NCBI RefSeq assembly: GCF_000190575.1
Contig: NC_015164.1
Coordinates: 1,488,001-1,552,000, forward strand
Length of the DNA: 64,000 nucleotides
Source: Phocaeicola salanitronis DSM 18170
GTDB lineage: Bacteria > Bacteroidota > Bacteroidia > Bacteroidales > Bacteroidaceae
Direction of reading: 5' to 3'
Part shown: positions 1 to 8,571 of the stretch, one piece after another
Numbering within the stretch: the stretch's first letter is position 1
How the letters are laid out: each line of letters opens with the position of its first letter
Notes under the pieces: model-generated
What the model saw: the letters and a program-made list of their open reading frames with translations, nothing else
Databases searched by the model: none
Told to the model about the DNA's origin: nothing
Program-made: the position numbers and the translations under genes

Positions 1-2058
1 TAAGGTGATAAGCGCCCAAGTCTCTTTCGGGTCCCATCCCCAATAACGCCCCCATGAAACATTCGCCCATACGGCACCGATGAAAATGCCGAGCGCCAGG
101 CAGAACACCGCCGGATAAAGAATAAGCCGGCTCATGACTTGCAGCCGGACAACGGCATCCTGATAATCCTTATGAGTATAGCGCAACACAATTGCCATAA
201 TGCCGTTCAGCATGATAAATGCGGTAAGCGAATAGGCAATCATAATGGTCACCACATGAAGGCTAAGCAAGGGCGATGCCAATACCGGCATCAGTTGGGT
301 AATAGGCGGATTTGCCTCGCCCAGCATCGCCACCAGCAATGCCAGCCCGCACAGCATATAGCCGAAAGCAATGACGGCTTCGGACTTGCGGTAGAAAATA
401 AAAGTGAGCAAGGTGGCGCACAATGCCAGAAACTGCATCGTCTCGTAGCCGTTCGACAGCGGGAGGTGTCCGCTGACGAATCCCCTCAGACCGATAAGCG
501 ACAAGAGATAAACCGCAATGATACCCAATGCGGCAAGCAAAAAGACATTCACACGGGTCTTGCCGCATACCGGACGGCTCATCCGCCGGCAATAGAAAAT
601 AAAGGAAAGAATGCCGACGGTAAGGCAAGCCATCGCCAAAGGCCGGGTATAGTCCAAACAATTGTATAGCCTTTCCGCCCGGAAACAGGCATCGGAAGGA
701 AGCACTTCACCCGCAGTCTTTTGTTGGTATTTCCGTATCTTCCCCGTAAGTTCGAGTATGGCAGCATCGTTTTTCTTCATCACCTGCTCGCTCAGCAATC
801 CCAGGCTCTTGCGGACGAACAGCCATTGCTCGTCGGGCAAGTCTTGAGGCAAGTCGTCTACGGGAGCGAACCAGCCTGTCCGGTTATGCTCCGTCCGGCA
901 CGGATAGATTTTCAGGATGCTGCCCGTAGCGGTCATGCTAATCAGGTTGAACTTCTCGTTCGCCTCGTTCCATTCACGTTTGTATTGGGAACTGCCCGTT
1001 CCATTCTCTTTCAGCTTATACCCTTCCGTTCCGAAAAAATCGTTCAGGCAAGCATAATCCCCTCCGATACCCAGCCGGCGTTGCACTTCCTTGCTTTTAA
1101 TGCGGATGACAGGCTCGGCTTTCCAGTCATCGTAATAAAAGAACCAACCCGTAAACACCTGTTCGGCAGTCAGTCCTTTGTAGGTCGTTTTGCCGTAAAG
1201 CTTTACGGTAAAGTCTTTCGCCAAGGTCTGCAAGGGACAGATGCGGTCGTGGTAATAGATGTAGAGGTTGCCTACCGCGGATGCAGCCTCACGGGATAAG
1301 TGCTTGGGCTGCTCCGAAGCCATGCCAGCGACGGATGAAAGCAGTGCGATACCTAACAGAACCGTTTTATTACGCAACGCGGGATGACGGAGAAGCCGGC
1401 GGAACATGCTGTCTTTCTGAAAAAAGAAGCCCAAGACAGAGAGCAGCAATAAAGCATATCCGGTATAGGTAATGCCGATGCCCCATGGGTCGTAAGACAC
1501 CGCAAGGGTAGTTCCTTGCCCGTCCTTGTCGTATGCCGACTGGTAGAAACGGTAATGGTGATAAGTGAATATCCGGTTCATCGACACTTCTCCTTCTGCC
1601 TGCATTCCGTTATCCTCAATTCGGATGCGGCTGGTAAAGTCCATGGGCGCAAAGCTTCCTTTGTAATAGTCGATGCGGAAATCGTGCAGCCGCACATCGA
1701 AAGGAAGCGGCTCTTCCTCCGTTTCCGAAGTGACAAAAGCCGAAACAGGCGTATCGTTCATCCGCAAATGGATGCTTCCTTGCTTTCCGCAAAGGCGCGT
1801 GGTGAGCGCTCCTGCCAGGATAACCAGAAACGCTATGTGCAGCAGGAACGTAAAAAAATCCCGTTGCAGTTTCCGGCTTATCAGGTAAACCAAAGCGCAT
1901 ACCGCCAGGATTCCCCACAGCATGGTAAAGAACGGAGAGCCATAGATAGCCGTCCAAGCCGTACCGGTTCCTTGCAGCTTTTCTACAACGGTGGCGGTCA
2001 TCATCAGCAAGACGAGCAGTCCTGCGCTCCCGAAAGCAATGCGTTTTATCAGTTTCAT
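1..2058 (-). CDS. ccsA: Cytochrome c biogenesis protein CcsBA (ResB-CcsA fusion), 3' end outside window
   Basis: The minus frame starting at the ATG at 2058 stays open for 686 codons to the window edge, so the C-terminus is missing. The N-terminal part has ResB-like membrane segments (residues about 5-25, 38-55, 60-80), then a soluble periplasmic-type section, then several more membrane segments. Near the edge it carries the tryptophan-rich WWD heme-handling motif: residues 669-677 read WGRYWGWDP, followed by KETWAL. A conserved [12 protein letters not shown] stretch lies at about residue 548. In the family this is the System II synthase that attaches heme to CXXCH motifs outside the inner membrane. 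The di-heme oxidoreductase encoded just upstream has two CXXCH motifs and is a natural client (inference). The frame was read by hand and no internal stop was seen. Confidence 0.93.
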   Translation of the reverse strand, partial: MKLIKRIAFGSAGLLVLLMMTATVVEKLQGTGTAWTAIYGSPFFTMLWGILAVCALVYLISRKLQRDFFTFLLHIAFLVILAGALTTRLCGKQGSIHLRMNDTPVSAFVTSETEEEPLPFDVRLHDFRIDYYKGSFAPMDFTSRIRIEDNGMQAEGEVSMNRIFTYHHYRFYQSAYDKDGQGTTLAVSYDPWGIGITYTGYALLLLSVLGFFFQKDSMFRRLLRHPALRNKTVLLGIALLSSVAGMASEQPKHLSREAASAVGNLYIYYHDRICPLQTLAKDFTVKLYGKTTYKGLTAEQVFTGWFFYYDDWKAEPVIRIKSKEVQRRLGIGGDYACLNDFFGTEGYKLKENGTGSSQYKREWNEANEKFNLISMTATGSILKIYPCRTEHNRTGWFAPVDDLPQDLPDEQWLFVRKSLGLLSEQVMKKNDAAILELTGKIRKYQQKTAGEVLPSDACFRAERLYNCLDYTRPLAMACLTVGILSFIFYCRRMSRPVCGKTRVNVFLLAALGIIAVYLLSLIGLRGFVSGHLPLSNGYETMQFLALCATLLTFIFYRKSEAVIAFGYMLCGLALLVAMLGEANPPITQLMPVLASPLLSLHVVTIMIAYSLTAFIMLNGIMAIVLRYTHKDYQDAVVRLQVMSRLILYPAVFCLALGIFIGAVWANVSWGRYWGWDPKETWALITL

Positions 2059-2410
2059 TTGTTTTGTGGTGAACATACACCACAGATTACACGGATTTAA
2101 TTATAGTTAATCGGAAATGGATTGCGAAAAATCAGTGTGATTCTTTATCGAACACAGAGACGCAGAGACACGGAGAAATAATTATATAAAAAAGCAAAGA
2201 TCATAAAGCCAGCACTTTGCACCGTGAACTCTGTTCTCTCAAAGAAATAAAACTCTGTGCCTTTGTGTCTCTGTGTTCCAATCCATTTTTCGCAAACCAA
2301 TTTTGTTTTACTATAAAAATGAATAACGGCGGATGCTCCGTTGCCAATTATTAATTGTTAACTGTTAATTATTAATTGATAAAATCTGTGTAATCCGTGG
2401 TGATAAAAAT
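2059..2410. repeat. 352-bp gap with composite inverted repeat (CACAGAG family)
   Basis: No gene seen. The left arm at about 2151-2178 consists of CACAGAG-type words and the right arm at 2251-2280 is its approximate complement (CTCTGTG.. TTTGTGTCTCTGTG). These sit inside a wider palindrome with AATGGATTGCGAAAAAT (about 2115) and ATCCATTTTTCGCAAACC (about 2281). The same composite unit recurs near 40006-40100. An AT-only run of TTAATTATTAATTG words lies at 2347-2380. The gap separates the di-heme oxidoreductase from the cytochrome c synthase, both on the minus strand. Confidence 0.8.
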
Positions 2411-4093
2411 TTAAATAGAATCGATGAATTTCACGATGGCGTCACGGTCTTCTTTCGAGAGCTGGCGGAATTGTTCCACAGTCTCGTAAGCGTCGCTCTC
2501 GGTGCTGGTGCCGTGCCACATGATGGCTTCCAGCGTGGTGCGTGCGCGGCAATCGTGCAGGCGGTCGGCATATTCGGCTCCGGTGCAACGCTGGTGCAGG
2601 CCGCGTCCCCAAAGCGGAGTGGTGCGGCACCAGCCCGTGCGGATATCGTTCTGCATGTGCAGCTTGTGCTGTACCATATCCGTATAAGGCCATATCTTCT
2701 GGTTCGGATAGCGGGGCAACTGGTCTGCCTTGTCTCCTACGAAGAAACGTGCCGGGTCGCGTATCTCGTCATCACCCGTTGTCCAGCTGGGCTTATGGCA
2801 ATACGTACACCCGATTTGTTCGAAGAGTTCCTTGCCTTTCAATACTTCTTCATCGTCTACGTTGCGTGCGGCGGGCACGGCAAGTCCGCGGTGCCATACC
2901 ATGAGGTCGATGTAGTCTTGGTCAGACACTTCCACGTCCAGTTCCTTCGAAGTCAGGTAATTGTAGATGTTCTGCTGCTCGTCGTACGTGCCGTCCTCGT
3001 TCTGGATGTGCCAGTCGGGATGGTTCTTGTCGGGGTCTGCCTGCTCGATGTAGTCACGGAAGCCTGCCTGCACTTCAGGGTCTTCCGAAGAATACTGGGC
3101 ATACGTACCTGCCGCATCCAGGTAATGGAAGCGGCGGTCGCTACGTGTAGCGTTGGTGATGTTCCAGAAAGCGTTGGCTCCGGCTGCATCCTGCAACGGG
3201 CCGCGGCTCAGAGCATACGTATACCGGTAAGGATATTTCGTCCCGTCACCTCCCTGTGCCGTGTTGGCATATTGCCCCGTCCAGTCTCCGTTGGCAAAGA
3301 TGTTGGGGTTCAGCCCGTTCTTCAGATAACCGTCTTTTTCTTCCTGCACGTATTGCGCCTTCAGGTCTTCATCCGAAATGGCATCCAGCAAGCCCGTACC
3401 GTAAATGCCGATGGTGGATTCGAGGCGGACTTCGTATGTGCCCACATCATATCCTTTGTTGGCTACATAAATGGCACTCTTGGGAATCGTTATTTCCGGA
3501 TAGCGCAACGAATAGGTCTCACCGTCGGGGAACTTGTTCCCGTTCTGGTCGATATATTCATGCCAGGTCAGCATAATCTGGCTTTCGTCCAGCGGAGCCT
3601 TGAAAGGGGCTACGGCATGGGTCTGCGGCATACCTGCAAGCCAAGAAACGTAGGCATTGGTTGCAGGGTTGTAGACAACCAGCAAGTATCCGTTCCCAAT
3701 GTCGTTCGTGCGGAACGAGCCTTCGGGCTGGCTCTGCCCGTGCCCGTATCCCGGATGGCAATGCTGGCAAGAGGTGCGGATATAGACCGGTCCGAGACCA
3801 TGGCGCGTCCCACTATAATTTGAATTAAACGGCTTTTCGAATAATTGTTCCCCACGGTTAAATGCGGAAGTGAATGTCACACTGGCATCCACGGCAGGAG
3901 TAGGTTGTTCGAAAGCAGTTTGGGTGGTAACGAATGTTGTTCCCAGTTCACCTCCGGTATAGTACCAATCGGGCAGTTCAGATTCGGTTCCTTCTCCGCC
4001 TTGCTGGCCAGTGTTTACTTCATCATCCTGGCAAGCCGTGAAGCAAGAAAGGCTTGCCAAGAGTGCTGCTATATAAACGAAATGTTTTTTCAT
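2411..4093 (-). CDS. Di-heme oxidoreductase (DHOR, thiol oxidoreductase-like) lipoprotein
   Basis: A 560-residue protein with a signal peptide ending in a lipobox (FTAC, Cys21). Two c-type heme motifs are visible: CQHCH at 109-113 and CTYCH at roughly 430. The C-terminal block with TPLWGRGL, HDCRART and LEAIMWHG matches the DHOR (DUF1111-type) family, which relates to bacterial di-heme peroxidases. One oddity is HDCRART where the family usually has HDGRART. The imelysin lipoprotein is the preceding gene in the same direction, a pairing common in Bacteroidetes and Proteobacteria and usually linked to iron uptake. The exact substrate is not known to me. Heme attachment would need the CcsBA protein encoded next door. 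Confidence 0.92.
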   Translation of the reverse strand: MKKHFVYIAALLASLSCFTACQDDEVNTGQQGGEGTESELPDWYYTGGELGTTFVTTQTAFEQPTPAVDASVTFTSAFNRGEQLFEKPFNSNYSGTRHGLGPVYIRTSCQHCHPGYGHGQSQPEGSFRTNDIGNGYLLVVYNPATNAYVSWLAGMPQTHAVAPFKAPLDESQIMLTWHEYIDQNGNKFPDGETYSLRYPEITIPKSAIYVANKGYDVGTYEVRLESTIGIYGTGLLDAISDEDLKAQYVQEEKDGYLKNGLNPNIFANGDWTGQYANTAQGGDGTKYPYRYTYALSRGPLQDAAGANAFWNITNATRSDRRFHYLDAAGTYAQYSSEDPEVQAGFRDYIEQADPDKNHPDWHIQNEDGTYDEQQNIYNYLTSKELDVEVSDQDYIDLMVWHRGLAVPAARNVDDEEVLKGKELFEQIGCTYCHKPSWTTGDDEIRDPARFFVGDKADQLPRYPNQKIWPYTDMVQHKLHMQNDIRTGWCRTTPLWGRGLHQRCTGAEYADRLHDCRARTTLEAIMWHGTSTESDAYETVEQFRQLSKEDRDAIVKFIDSI

Positions 4094-4159
4094 AACTTTA
4101 CTTTATTATTATCTGTTAGTCATATATTTTTTATTGAATATCGCATTTCACCTAATTGC

Positions 4160-4242
4160 CATGTAGGGGCGTATCGCATACGCCCTGAAAATATCCACGG
4201 ATTAGTTGATGCATTCGGGCGTATGCGATACGCCCCTACATG
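4160..4242. repeat. Perfect 26-nt-arm inverted repeat between DHOR and imelysin genes
   Basis: The left arm 4160-4185 and right arm 4217-4242 are exact complements. The core word GGGGCGTATCGCATACGCCC is itself partly palindromic (GCGTAT CGC ATACGC). A 31-nt spacer separates the arms. The element fills much of the 245-bp gap inside an otherwise co-directional gene set, so the transcript would form a strong hairpin. There is no U-run next to the arms, so it is not a classical terminator. Confidence 0.9.
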
Positions 4243-4338
4243 GGATGTTTGCGGATATTCAATTAATTTTCTAAAATAGCTATACAAGCGGATACCTGTT
4301 TTACAAATACCCGCTTAACATAAAAAGATCCTGTCTGT

Positions 4339-5661
4339 TTATCGTTGTTCACGAATAAGGGCGAGCACTTCATCAAAAATGTCATTCAGTTCCCGGCAAG
4401 CGGTAATGGCATTACGGTTAATCTCCGTGTACGCACCTCCTTGCGCACAAGTGACAACAAACGGTTCTTCCATTTGGTCGATGGCATTATAAGCATTGTC
4501 GATGGCGGCTATGACCCTTGTGTCTAAATCGGCATCAAGCGAAGCCACATAGCTGCTCAACGAATGTTCTACCGGTTGGGCATAGGTTACACCGCTGTTG
4601 TAGCTCTTCGAAGTTTGTATTCCTCTGTAAGCATTCTCTATTGAAATAATATTGCCCAAAAAGTCATTGATGGAATTCAAGCTATAAGGCGATTCGATAT
4701 AGTCAGGGTCGTATTCGTATTCATCGCCTGCTCCCATACCGGTAGGATTACCAATCTTGATGTTCCCTACTTCATTGGCGATGTTTTGTATGCCGTCTTC
4801 TCCTGCCAATGATTGAACAGCTTGCAAGTAGTTTACAAAGTCGTTTCCACCTCCTTCTGCAGGATTATTCATCTCGTCAGCATAACAAAGCCCGTTGGCA
4901 AGGTCTTGCAACACACGTTGGATAGACACATTGTTTGCGGCAAACTGAGCCTCATTGCGTACATCTGCCAAGGCCTGTTGTTTCGCACTGCTAATATTAT
5001 CTTCGCCTACCCAAGCTGCTTCCAAGAAGATACAATGGTTGCGCAAGTCTCCTGCCACACCGGCAATATAACTCAGTTCCTGTGCCGTATAATCAGTTGA
5101 ATGAGGTACTGAGGTCTGGCTCATGCCACTTCCTTCGATAGCGAACAACATGTATTCCAACGCATGGAAGCCCAGCAAACCATAGTCCTGCGAAGAAATA
5201 TACACACCGTTTACATCCATCTTTGCCATTTCAGTTTCATTGGCAAGCAAAGCGTCAAGTGCGATTTGGTCGAGTGGCCATGAGTCAATGTGCGGGTCTA
5301 CATTATAGTCACCTGCAGGTCCATACAGCCACGCTTCACTGCGTTCCCAATATTCACGAGCTTTTTTCCATGCTTCGCCAGCCGTTCTTACTTGGTCGGT
5401 CGTTACATTTCCTACTCCTGCATTATACATAGCCATACAAGCCGTATGCAATTCTACGGAAGCATCTGCCAAGGCTTCGTAAGTAGGGATGACCGTTTTC
5501 GTGGTATAGTCGTTAACTATTTCCTTGAGGGCAGCTTCACGAGGAGAGAGTTCACCAGAATCAGTTCCTCCTGTATTCTCTTCATCATCGCAAGCTACCG
5601 TTCCCATTGCCAAAAAGGCAGTCATAACCGCATAAAGCGGAAGTTTAAAATACTTTTTCAT
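4339..5661 (-). CDS. Imelysin-family lipoprotein (iron-regulated protein A / EfeO-M75-like)
   Basis: A 440-residue protein with a lipoprotein signal (GTVAC, Cys24). The hallmark GxHxxE motif appears as GFHALEY at residues 164-170. Other typical imelysin segments are AWKKAREYWERSEAWLYGP and DPHIDSWPLDQ. Imelysins are peptidase-like M75 proteins usually found with iron-uptake genes, although most are not proven proteases. The gene lies 34 bp downstream of the porin gene and upstream of the di-heme oxidoreductase gene, so the three probably form one iron- or redox-linked transcription unit, interrupted by the hairpin at 4160-4242. Confidence 0.93.
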   Translation of the reverse strand: MKKYFKLPLYAVMTAFLAMGTVACDDEENTGGTDSGELSPREAALKEIVNDYTTKTVIPTYEALADASVELHTACMAMYNAGVGNVTTDQVRTAGEAWKKAREYWERSEAWLYGPAGDYNVDPHIDSWPLDQIALDALLANETEMAKMDVNGVYISSQDYGLLGFHALEYMLFAIEGSGMSQTSVPHSTDYTAQELSYIAGVAGDLRNHCIFLEAAWVGEDNISSAKQQALADVRNEAQFAANNVSIQRVLQDLANGLCYADEMNNPAEGGGNDFVNYLQAVQSLAGEDGIQNIANEVGNIKIGNPTGMGAGDEYEYDPDYIESPYSLNSINDFLGNIISIENAYRGIQTSKSYNSGVTYAQPVEHSLSSYVASLDADLDTRVIAAIDNAYNAIDQMEEPFVVTCAQGGAYTEINRNAITACRELNDIFDEVLALIREQR

Positions 5662-5695
5662 AATGTGTTATTTTTGATTAATATTCACCTTGCAT

Positions 5696-7039
5696 TTACA
5701 GATTGAAAAGCCCCGAGTAAGCTACCCCTAATGATATGGCGGGTTCGTTATTATATTGGCTCTTCAGTAACCCTATCGAATATTCGCCTTTCAACACGAT
5801 ATTCTTGATAGGGTAATAGTTCAAACCTACAGCTACCCGATGGCGTCCGCAGTACTCGAAATCGACAATGGAACCTATGGTATTGAACATTGAATCGTAA
5901 TAGTCATAACGCCCAAACAAGTACAATTTCTGTCCGTCTTGGTCCAACTTGTTGATTTGCGAGAAAATGTTGTATCCTACTTCCACCCCTGCTGCTATGG
6001 CTTCGGAAGCAACAGATTGCATAGGAGAAGGAGCGGTATCCGAATAGCTTTGGTTATAAATAGTGATTTCATCCGAATCGCTCAAATATCCATAGTCGAA
6101 GTTTCCCCGTGCTATCCAGTTCCAACGGTCGAAGAGGAAATCGAAAGCACCAATCATCACGGTACCGTTTATGCCATCATAAGAACTTCCGGAAGGCACT
6201 TTTAACGTGTTGCGGAACGAATTGCCCACATAACCGCTCAATGAAAGGCGCAAACCGGGTACAGAAAAGTTATCTACCCGGAAAGCTCCTGCCATGGAAT
6301 TGGCTATCTTGAATTCGTAAGGGGATGCCGCCCCATCGTGTATCCATGTTTTCCTGCCGAACAATTCAGAGTTAAGGCCCGCAACCAATAAAGCCTCATA
6401 ACGCCAGTCGCCCGCTTGTCCCCAAAGGCTGATTCCGGTTTGATGCCATGTGCAGGGCATAATCGTGTTCTCGCCTTCGGGACGGTAAACTCCGAAGAAC
6501 TCGGTAGGAAGGTGATGGGCATTGGTGGCACCTACGGGAACAATGATATGCCCTAACTTGATGTTAAACTCCGGGCAAAAACTCTTTTGAAGCCAGAATT
6601 GTTCCAAAGCGACCTCACCGCCACGTTCCACTTCGGTTTCGTATTCACCGCCTTCTTCCTCTTCTATTTCAACGGCACTTTCTGTACCCCCGTGTTCAAA
6701 TTCGATTTCCATTCCCATCGACCAACCTTTGCCAAAGTCATAACCTAACATCAGCACGACATGGGGCAAATCAAAACGCCCGTGGCTGTCATCCTTGTAT
6801 CGGTTCGGATTGCTGTACCTCAAATAATTGTCGCTATAAAAGTTCCGGCTATACACCGCCTCACCATAACCGCCGATAGTAAAGCGTGATTTCTTCTTTT
6901 CTGTCTTGACCGTTTCCGATGCGCTCTCTGCGGTTATGTCCGCATTGCCTTTACTTGCCTGCTCTGCTTCACCTGTAGCGAAAGCGTGCGGGGCAAGCAT
7001 CGCTAAACAGAGTGAGAATAGGAGTTTCGTTGTTTTCAT
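5696..7039 (-). CDS. Outer-membrane porin-like beta-barrel protein
   Basis: A 447-residue protein with a clear signal peptide (cleavage after about AFA, residue 21), a charged linker, then many alternating aromatic strands (TIGGYGEAVYSRNF, HVVLMLGYDFGKGWSMGMEIEF) and a C-terminus ending in SGLFNL. This is the pattern of a Bacteroidetes porin related to phosphate-selective or autotransporter-like barrels. An acidic insert (EIEEEEGGEYE) lies at about residue 125. It is the first gene of the porin / imelysin / DHOR set, and its promoter region carries the NarL-like boxes at 7104-7150. Substrate unknown; iron complexes are only a guess from context. Confidence 0.75.
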   Translation of the reverse strand: MKTTKLLFSLCLAMLAPHAFATGEAEQASKGNADITAESASETVKTEKKKSRFTIGGYGEAVYSRNFYSDNYLRYSNPNRYKDDSHGRFDLPHVVLMLGYDFGKGWSMGMEIEFEHGGTESAVEIEEEEGGEYETEVERGGEVALEQFWLQKSFCPEFNIKLGHIIVPVGATNAHHLPTEFFGVYRPEGENTIMPCTWHQTGISLWGQAGDWRYEALLVAGLNSELFGRKTWIHDGAASPYEFKIANSMAGAFRVDNFSVPGLRLSLSGYVGNSFRNTLKVPSGSSYDGINGTVMIGAFDFLFDRWNWIARGNFDYGYLSDSDEITIYNQSYSDTAPSPMQSVASEAIAAGVEVGYNIFSQINKLDQDGQKLYLFGRYDYYDSMFNTIGSIVDFEYCGRHRVAVGLNYYPIKNIVLKGEYSIGLLKSQYNNEPAISLGVAYSGLFNL

Positions 7040-7072
7040 TTCTCTTTATCTTTTGTTGATTTTTAACTACCG

Positions 7073-7080
7073 CAAAGGTA
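7073..7080 (-). promoter_or_regulatory. -7 box of the porin/imelysin promoter (TACCTTTG)
   Basis: The complement of 7073-7080 is a canonical Bacteroides -7 box. No TTTG is found at the expected -33 distance. The palindrome at 7104-7119 lies there instead, which suggests activator dependence (inference). Confidence 0.65.
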
Positions 7081-7103
7081 TGGAGCTTGCTTTATAGCGG
7101 CAA

Positions 7104-7150
7104 TACCTACTTTTAGGTAAAAAAAGATGTTAAATACCTACTTATGGGGA
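7104..7150. promoter_or_regulatory. Two NarL-like 7-2-7 boxes in a divergent promoter region
   Basis: TACCTACTTTTAGGTA at 7104-7119 is an inverted repeat of two heptamers with a 2-bp spacer, the geometry of NarL/FixJ-family sites. A second copy, TACCTACTTATGGGGA, starts at 7135, which is 31 bp or three helical turns away, with a degenerate right half. They lie between the porin (minus) and alkD (plus) promoters. No regulator gene lies nearby in the window. Confidence 0.5.
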
Positions 7151-7160
7151 TAGCAATGCG

Positions 7161-7168
7161 TATTTTTG
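7161..7168 (+). promoter_or_regulatory. -7 box of the alkD promoter (TATTTTTG)
   Basis: A good match to TAnnTTTG, 28 bp upstream of the alkD ATG. The degenerate second NarL-like box at 7135-7150 occupies the upstream region. Confidence 0.55.
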
Positions 7169-7196
7169 CAGGAAATATGACAACAAAGCAAAAGAT

Positions 7197-7910
7197 ATGG
7201 AAGAATACAGACTCGAAGGCTTGACCATCAAAGAGCATCTGCTCCGGTTGGCAGAGCAGGGAAACAAAAAGTTTACCGAAAGCCTGAATCCGGGCGTGGA
7301 ACATGTGTTGGGCATCCGTGTGCCCCACTTGCGCCAGCTGGCGGCACGCATCGCCAAAGCCGATTGGGAAACTTACCTCGATACCGCCGACACCTATTAT
7401 ATGGAAGAGCGGATGTTGCATGGAATGGTATTGGGCTGCATCCGTCCCGATGCCGACATCGAGGTGTACCTGCACCGAGTGACCCGTTTTGTATGGAACA
7501 TCAACAGCTGGTCGGTGTGCGACACGTTCAAGTTCGGAGGAGGAAAGCGGTTCGTCGAAACGAACAAAGAACGGCTGTGGGAGTACCTGAAGACTTGGAT
7601 GCAAGCCGAGGGCGAGTATGAAATCCGTTTCGGAGTGGTGATGGCGATGCAACTCTTCATCGACGAGGAGCACATCGGCGAACTTCTCTCCTTATATAAT
7701 GCCATCCGCCACGAAGGCTATTACGTACGGATGGGAGTGGCATGGGCAATATCGGTCTGCTTCGTGAAATTCCCCCAACAGACGATGGCATACCTGCAAC
7801 AAAATTCGTTGGACGACTTCACTTACAACAAGGCATTACAGAAAATCGTAGAGTCGTACCGGGTAGATGCCGCCACAAAAGACGTGATACGAAGTATGAA
7901 AAGGAAATGA
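7197..7910 (+). CDS. DNA alkylation repair protein (AlkD-like HEAT-repeat glycosylase)
   Basis: A 237-residue protein with AlkD-type HEAT-like helical repeats: an N-terminal LGIRVPHLRQLAARIAK segment, then RFVWNINSWSVCDTFKF, EIRFGVVMAMQLFIDEEH and GYYVRMGVAWAISVCFVKFP. Members remove bulky or positively charged alkylated bases without flipping them into a pocket. Length matches the family (about 230). The gene stands alone and transcribes toward the 4.5S RNA/tRNA-Thr unit. Confidence 0.88.
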   Translation: MEEYRLEGLTIKEHLLRLAEQGNKKFTESLNPGVEHVLGIRVPHLRQLAARIAKADWETYLDTADTYYMEERMLHGMVLGCIRPDADIEVYLHRVTRFVWNINSWSVCDTFKFGGGKRFVETNKERLWEYLKTWMQAEGEYEIRFGVVMAMQLFIDEEHIGELLSLYNAIRHEGYYVRMGVAWAISVCFVKFPQQTMAYLQQNSLDDFTYNKALQKIVESYRVDAATKDVIRSMKRK

Positions 7911-8007
7911 AAATACACAATAAGCACCAACCGCAAAGCGACCTGCGAACCCGGCTGCAACAAGCTGATAACCCACAAAGACTTATCCGTAAAATGCAGG
8001 CAATATA

Positions 8008-8098
8008 ACTGCATCGCTTGTACGATTACTAATCGTACAGCTTAACGATTAGTAATCGTACAGGCTGACGATTAGTAATCGTGCAGGCGACGCAGTTA
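8008..8098. repeat. Array of three 15-bp palindromes with 23-bp period inside a larger inverted repeat
   Basis: ACGATTACTAATCGT at 8022-8036 and two copies of ACGATTAGTAATCGT at 8045-8059 and 8068-8082. Each is a perfect palindrome with 7-nt arms around one central base, and unit spacing is exactly 23 bp. The outer flanks ACTGCATCGC (left) and GCGACGCAGT (right) are near complements, so the whole block is also an inverted repeat. It sits between convergent alkD and tRNA-Thr. Confidence 0.85.
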
Positions 8099-8142
8099 GG
8101 TTTCCCGCACATTCCACTTGGTTTTGTCAGAATATGAACATA

Positions 8143-8176
8143 CAAAAAAGCCACTCCTCACATAAAGGAATGGCTT
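8143..8176 (-). terminator. Rho-independent terminator of the 4.5S RNA/tRNA-Thr transcript
   Basis: On the minus strand AAGCCATTCC (8176-8167) pairs with GGAGTGGCTT (8157-8148), with one G-T pair, and is followed by a U-run (complement of 8143-8149). It lies 9 bp past the tRNA 3' end. Confidence 0.85.
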
Positions 8177-8184
8177 ATCGGATG

Positions 8185-8258
8185 AGCCTCTTGTCGGATT
8201 CGAACCAACGACCCCGAGATTACAAATCACGTGCTCTGGCCAACTGAGCTAAAGAGGC
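8185..8258 (-). tRNA. tRNA-Thr (anticodon TGT)
   Basis: Read on the minus strand it starts GCCTCTTTAGCTC and ends AAGAGGC plus a discriminator T. The acceptor stem GCCTCTT/AAGAGGC pairs fully, the D-stem is GCTC/GAGC, the anticodon loop is TTTGTAA, and the T-loop is TTCGAAT. A U-U mismatch appears in the middle of the anticodon stem (CGTGA/TCTCG). CCA is not encoded. It follows the 4.5S RNA by roughly 10 bases and is probably cut from the same transcript. Confidence 0.95.
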
Positions 8259-8265
8259 AGGTGGG

Positions 8266-8414
8266 TAAGCTTACCATATCGCGCCGCTACAACCAACTAC
8301 CTTTGCTGCGATCAAGCCCTGGAGGATTCGAAGGGAGCTGGCCGTATGGGACTTACCCGTATTTCAAAAATCTTGCAATCCCTGAACTATCATCGGCGCG
8401 ATATTTCTCGATTG
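8266..8414 (-). ncRNA. ffs: Signal recognition particle RNA (4.5S, small bacterial type)
   Basis: The minus strand carries the domain IV core CCAGGG..CAGCAAAGGTAG, which aligns with the actinobacterial type CCAGGGCCGGAAGGCAGCAACGGTAAG. The closing stem is 11 perfect base pairs: ATATCGCGCCG (8404-8394) with CGGCGCGATAT (8286-8276). The apical loop differs from the common GGAA tetraloop (CTTGATCG in place of CCGGAAGG). A -7 box TACCTTTG (complement of 8421-8428) sets the start near 8414. The exact ends are estimates. The palindrome GGTAAGCTTACC at 8264-8275 lies at the junction with tRNA-Thr. Confidence 0.82.
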
Positions 8415-8420
8415 CGGGTG

Positions 8421-8450
8421 CAAAGGTAGGTGTTTTTTCCGAATATGCAA
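8421..8450 (-). promoter_or_regulatory. Promoter of the 4.5S RNA/tRNA-Thr unit
   Basis: TACCTTTG (complement of 8421-8428) with an upstream TTGC (8447-8450) at 18-bp spacing, close to the Bacteroides consensus. Confidence 0.65.
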
Positions 8451-8533
8451 TACATTCCGATAAAAAAATGAAGAAAATTTGAAAGAAACATCATTTTTCC
8501 GGCTTTTCATAGAGAAAATAGAGACAAAAAACG

Positions 8534-8541
8534 TACTTTTG
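8534..8541 (+). promoter_or_regulatory. -7 box for the DUF4199 gene (TACTTTTG)
   Basis: The box lies 30 bp before the ATG at 8572 and downstream of the in-frame ATG at 8479. It therefore supports 8572 as the real start. Confidence 0.6.
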
Positions 8542-8571
8542 TGCACGAATCCATTTTATAAGAAAAAGAAA

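Noticed and set aside
2471..3823. 450-codon plus frame opposite the di-heme oxidoreductase
   Set aside because: No motifs; the minus strand has signal peptide, lipobox and two CXXCH motifs.
8020..8082. Possible CRISPR array
   Set aside because: Only three units of 15 bp with 8-bp gaps, each unit a palindrome, no variable spacers and no cas genes.
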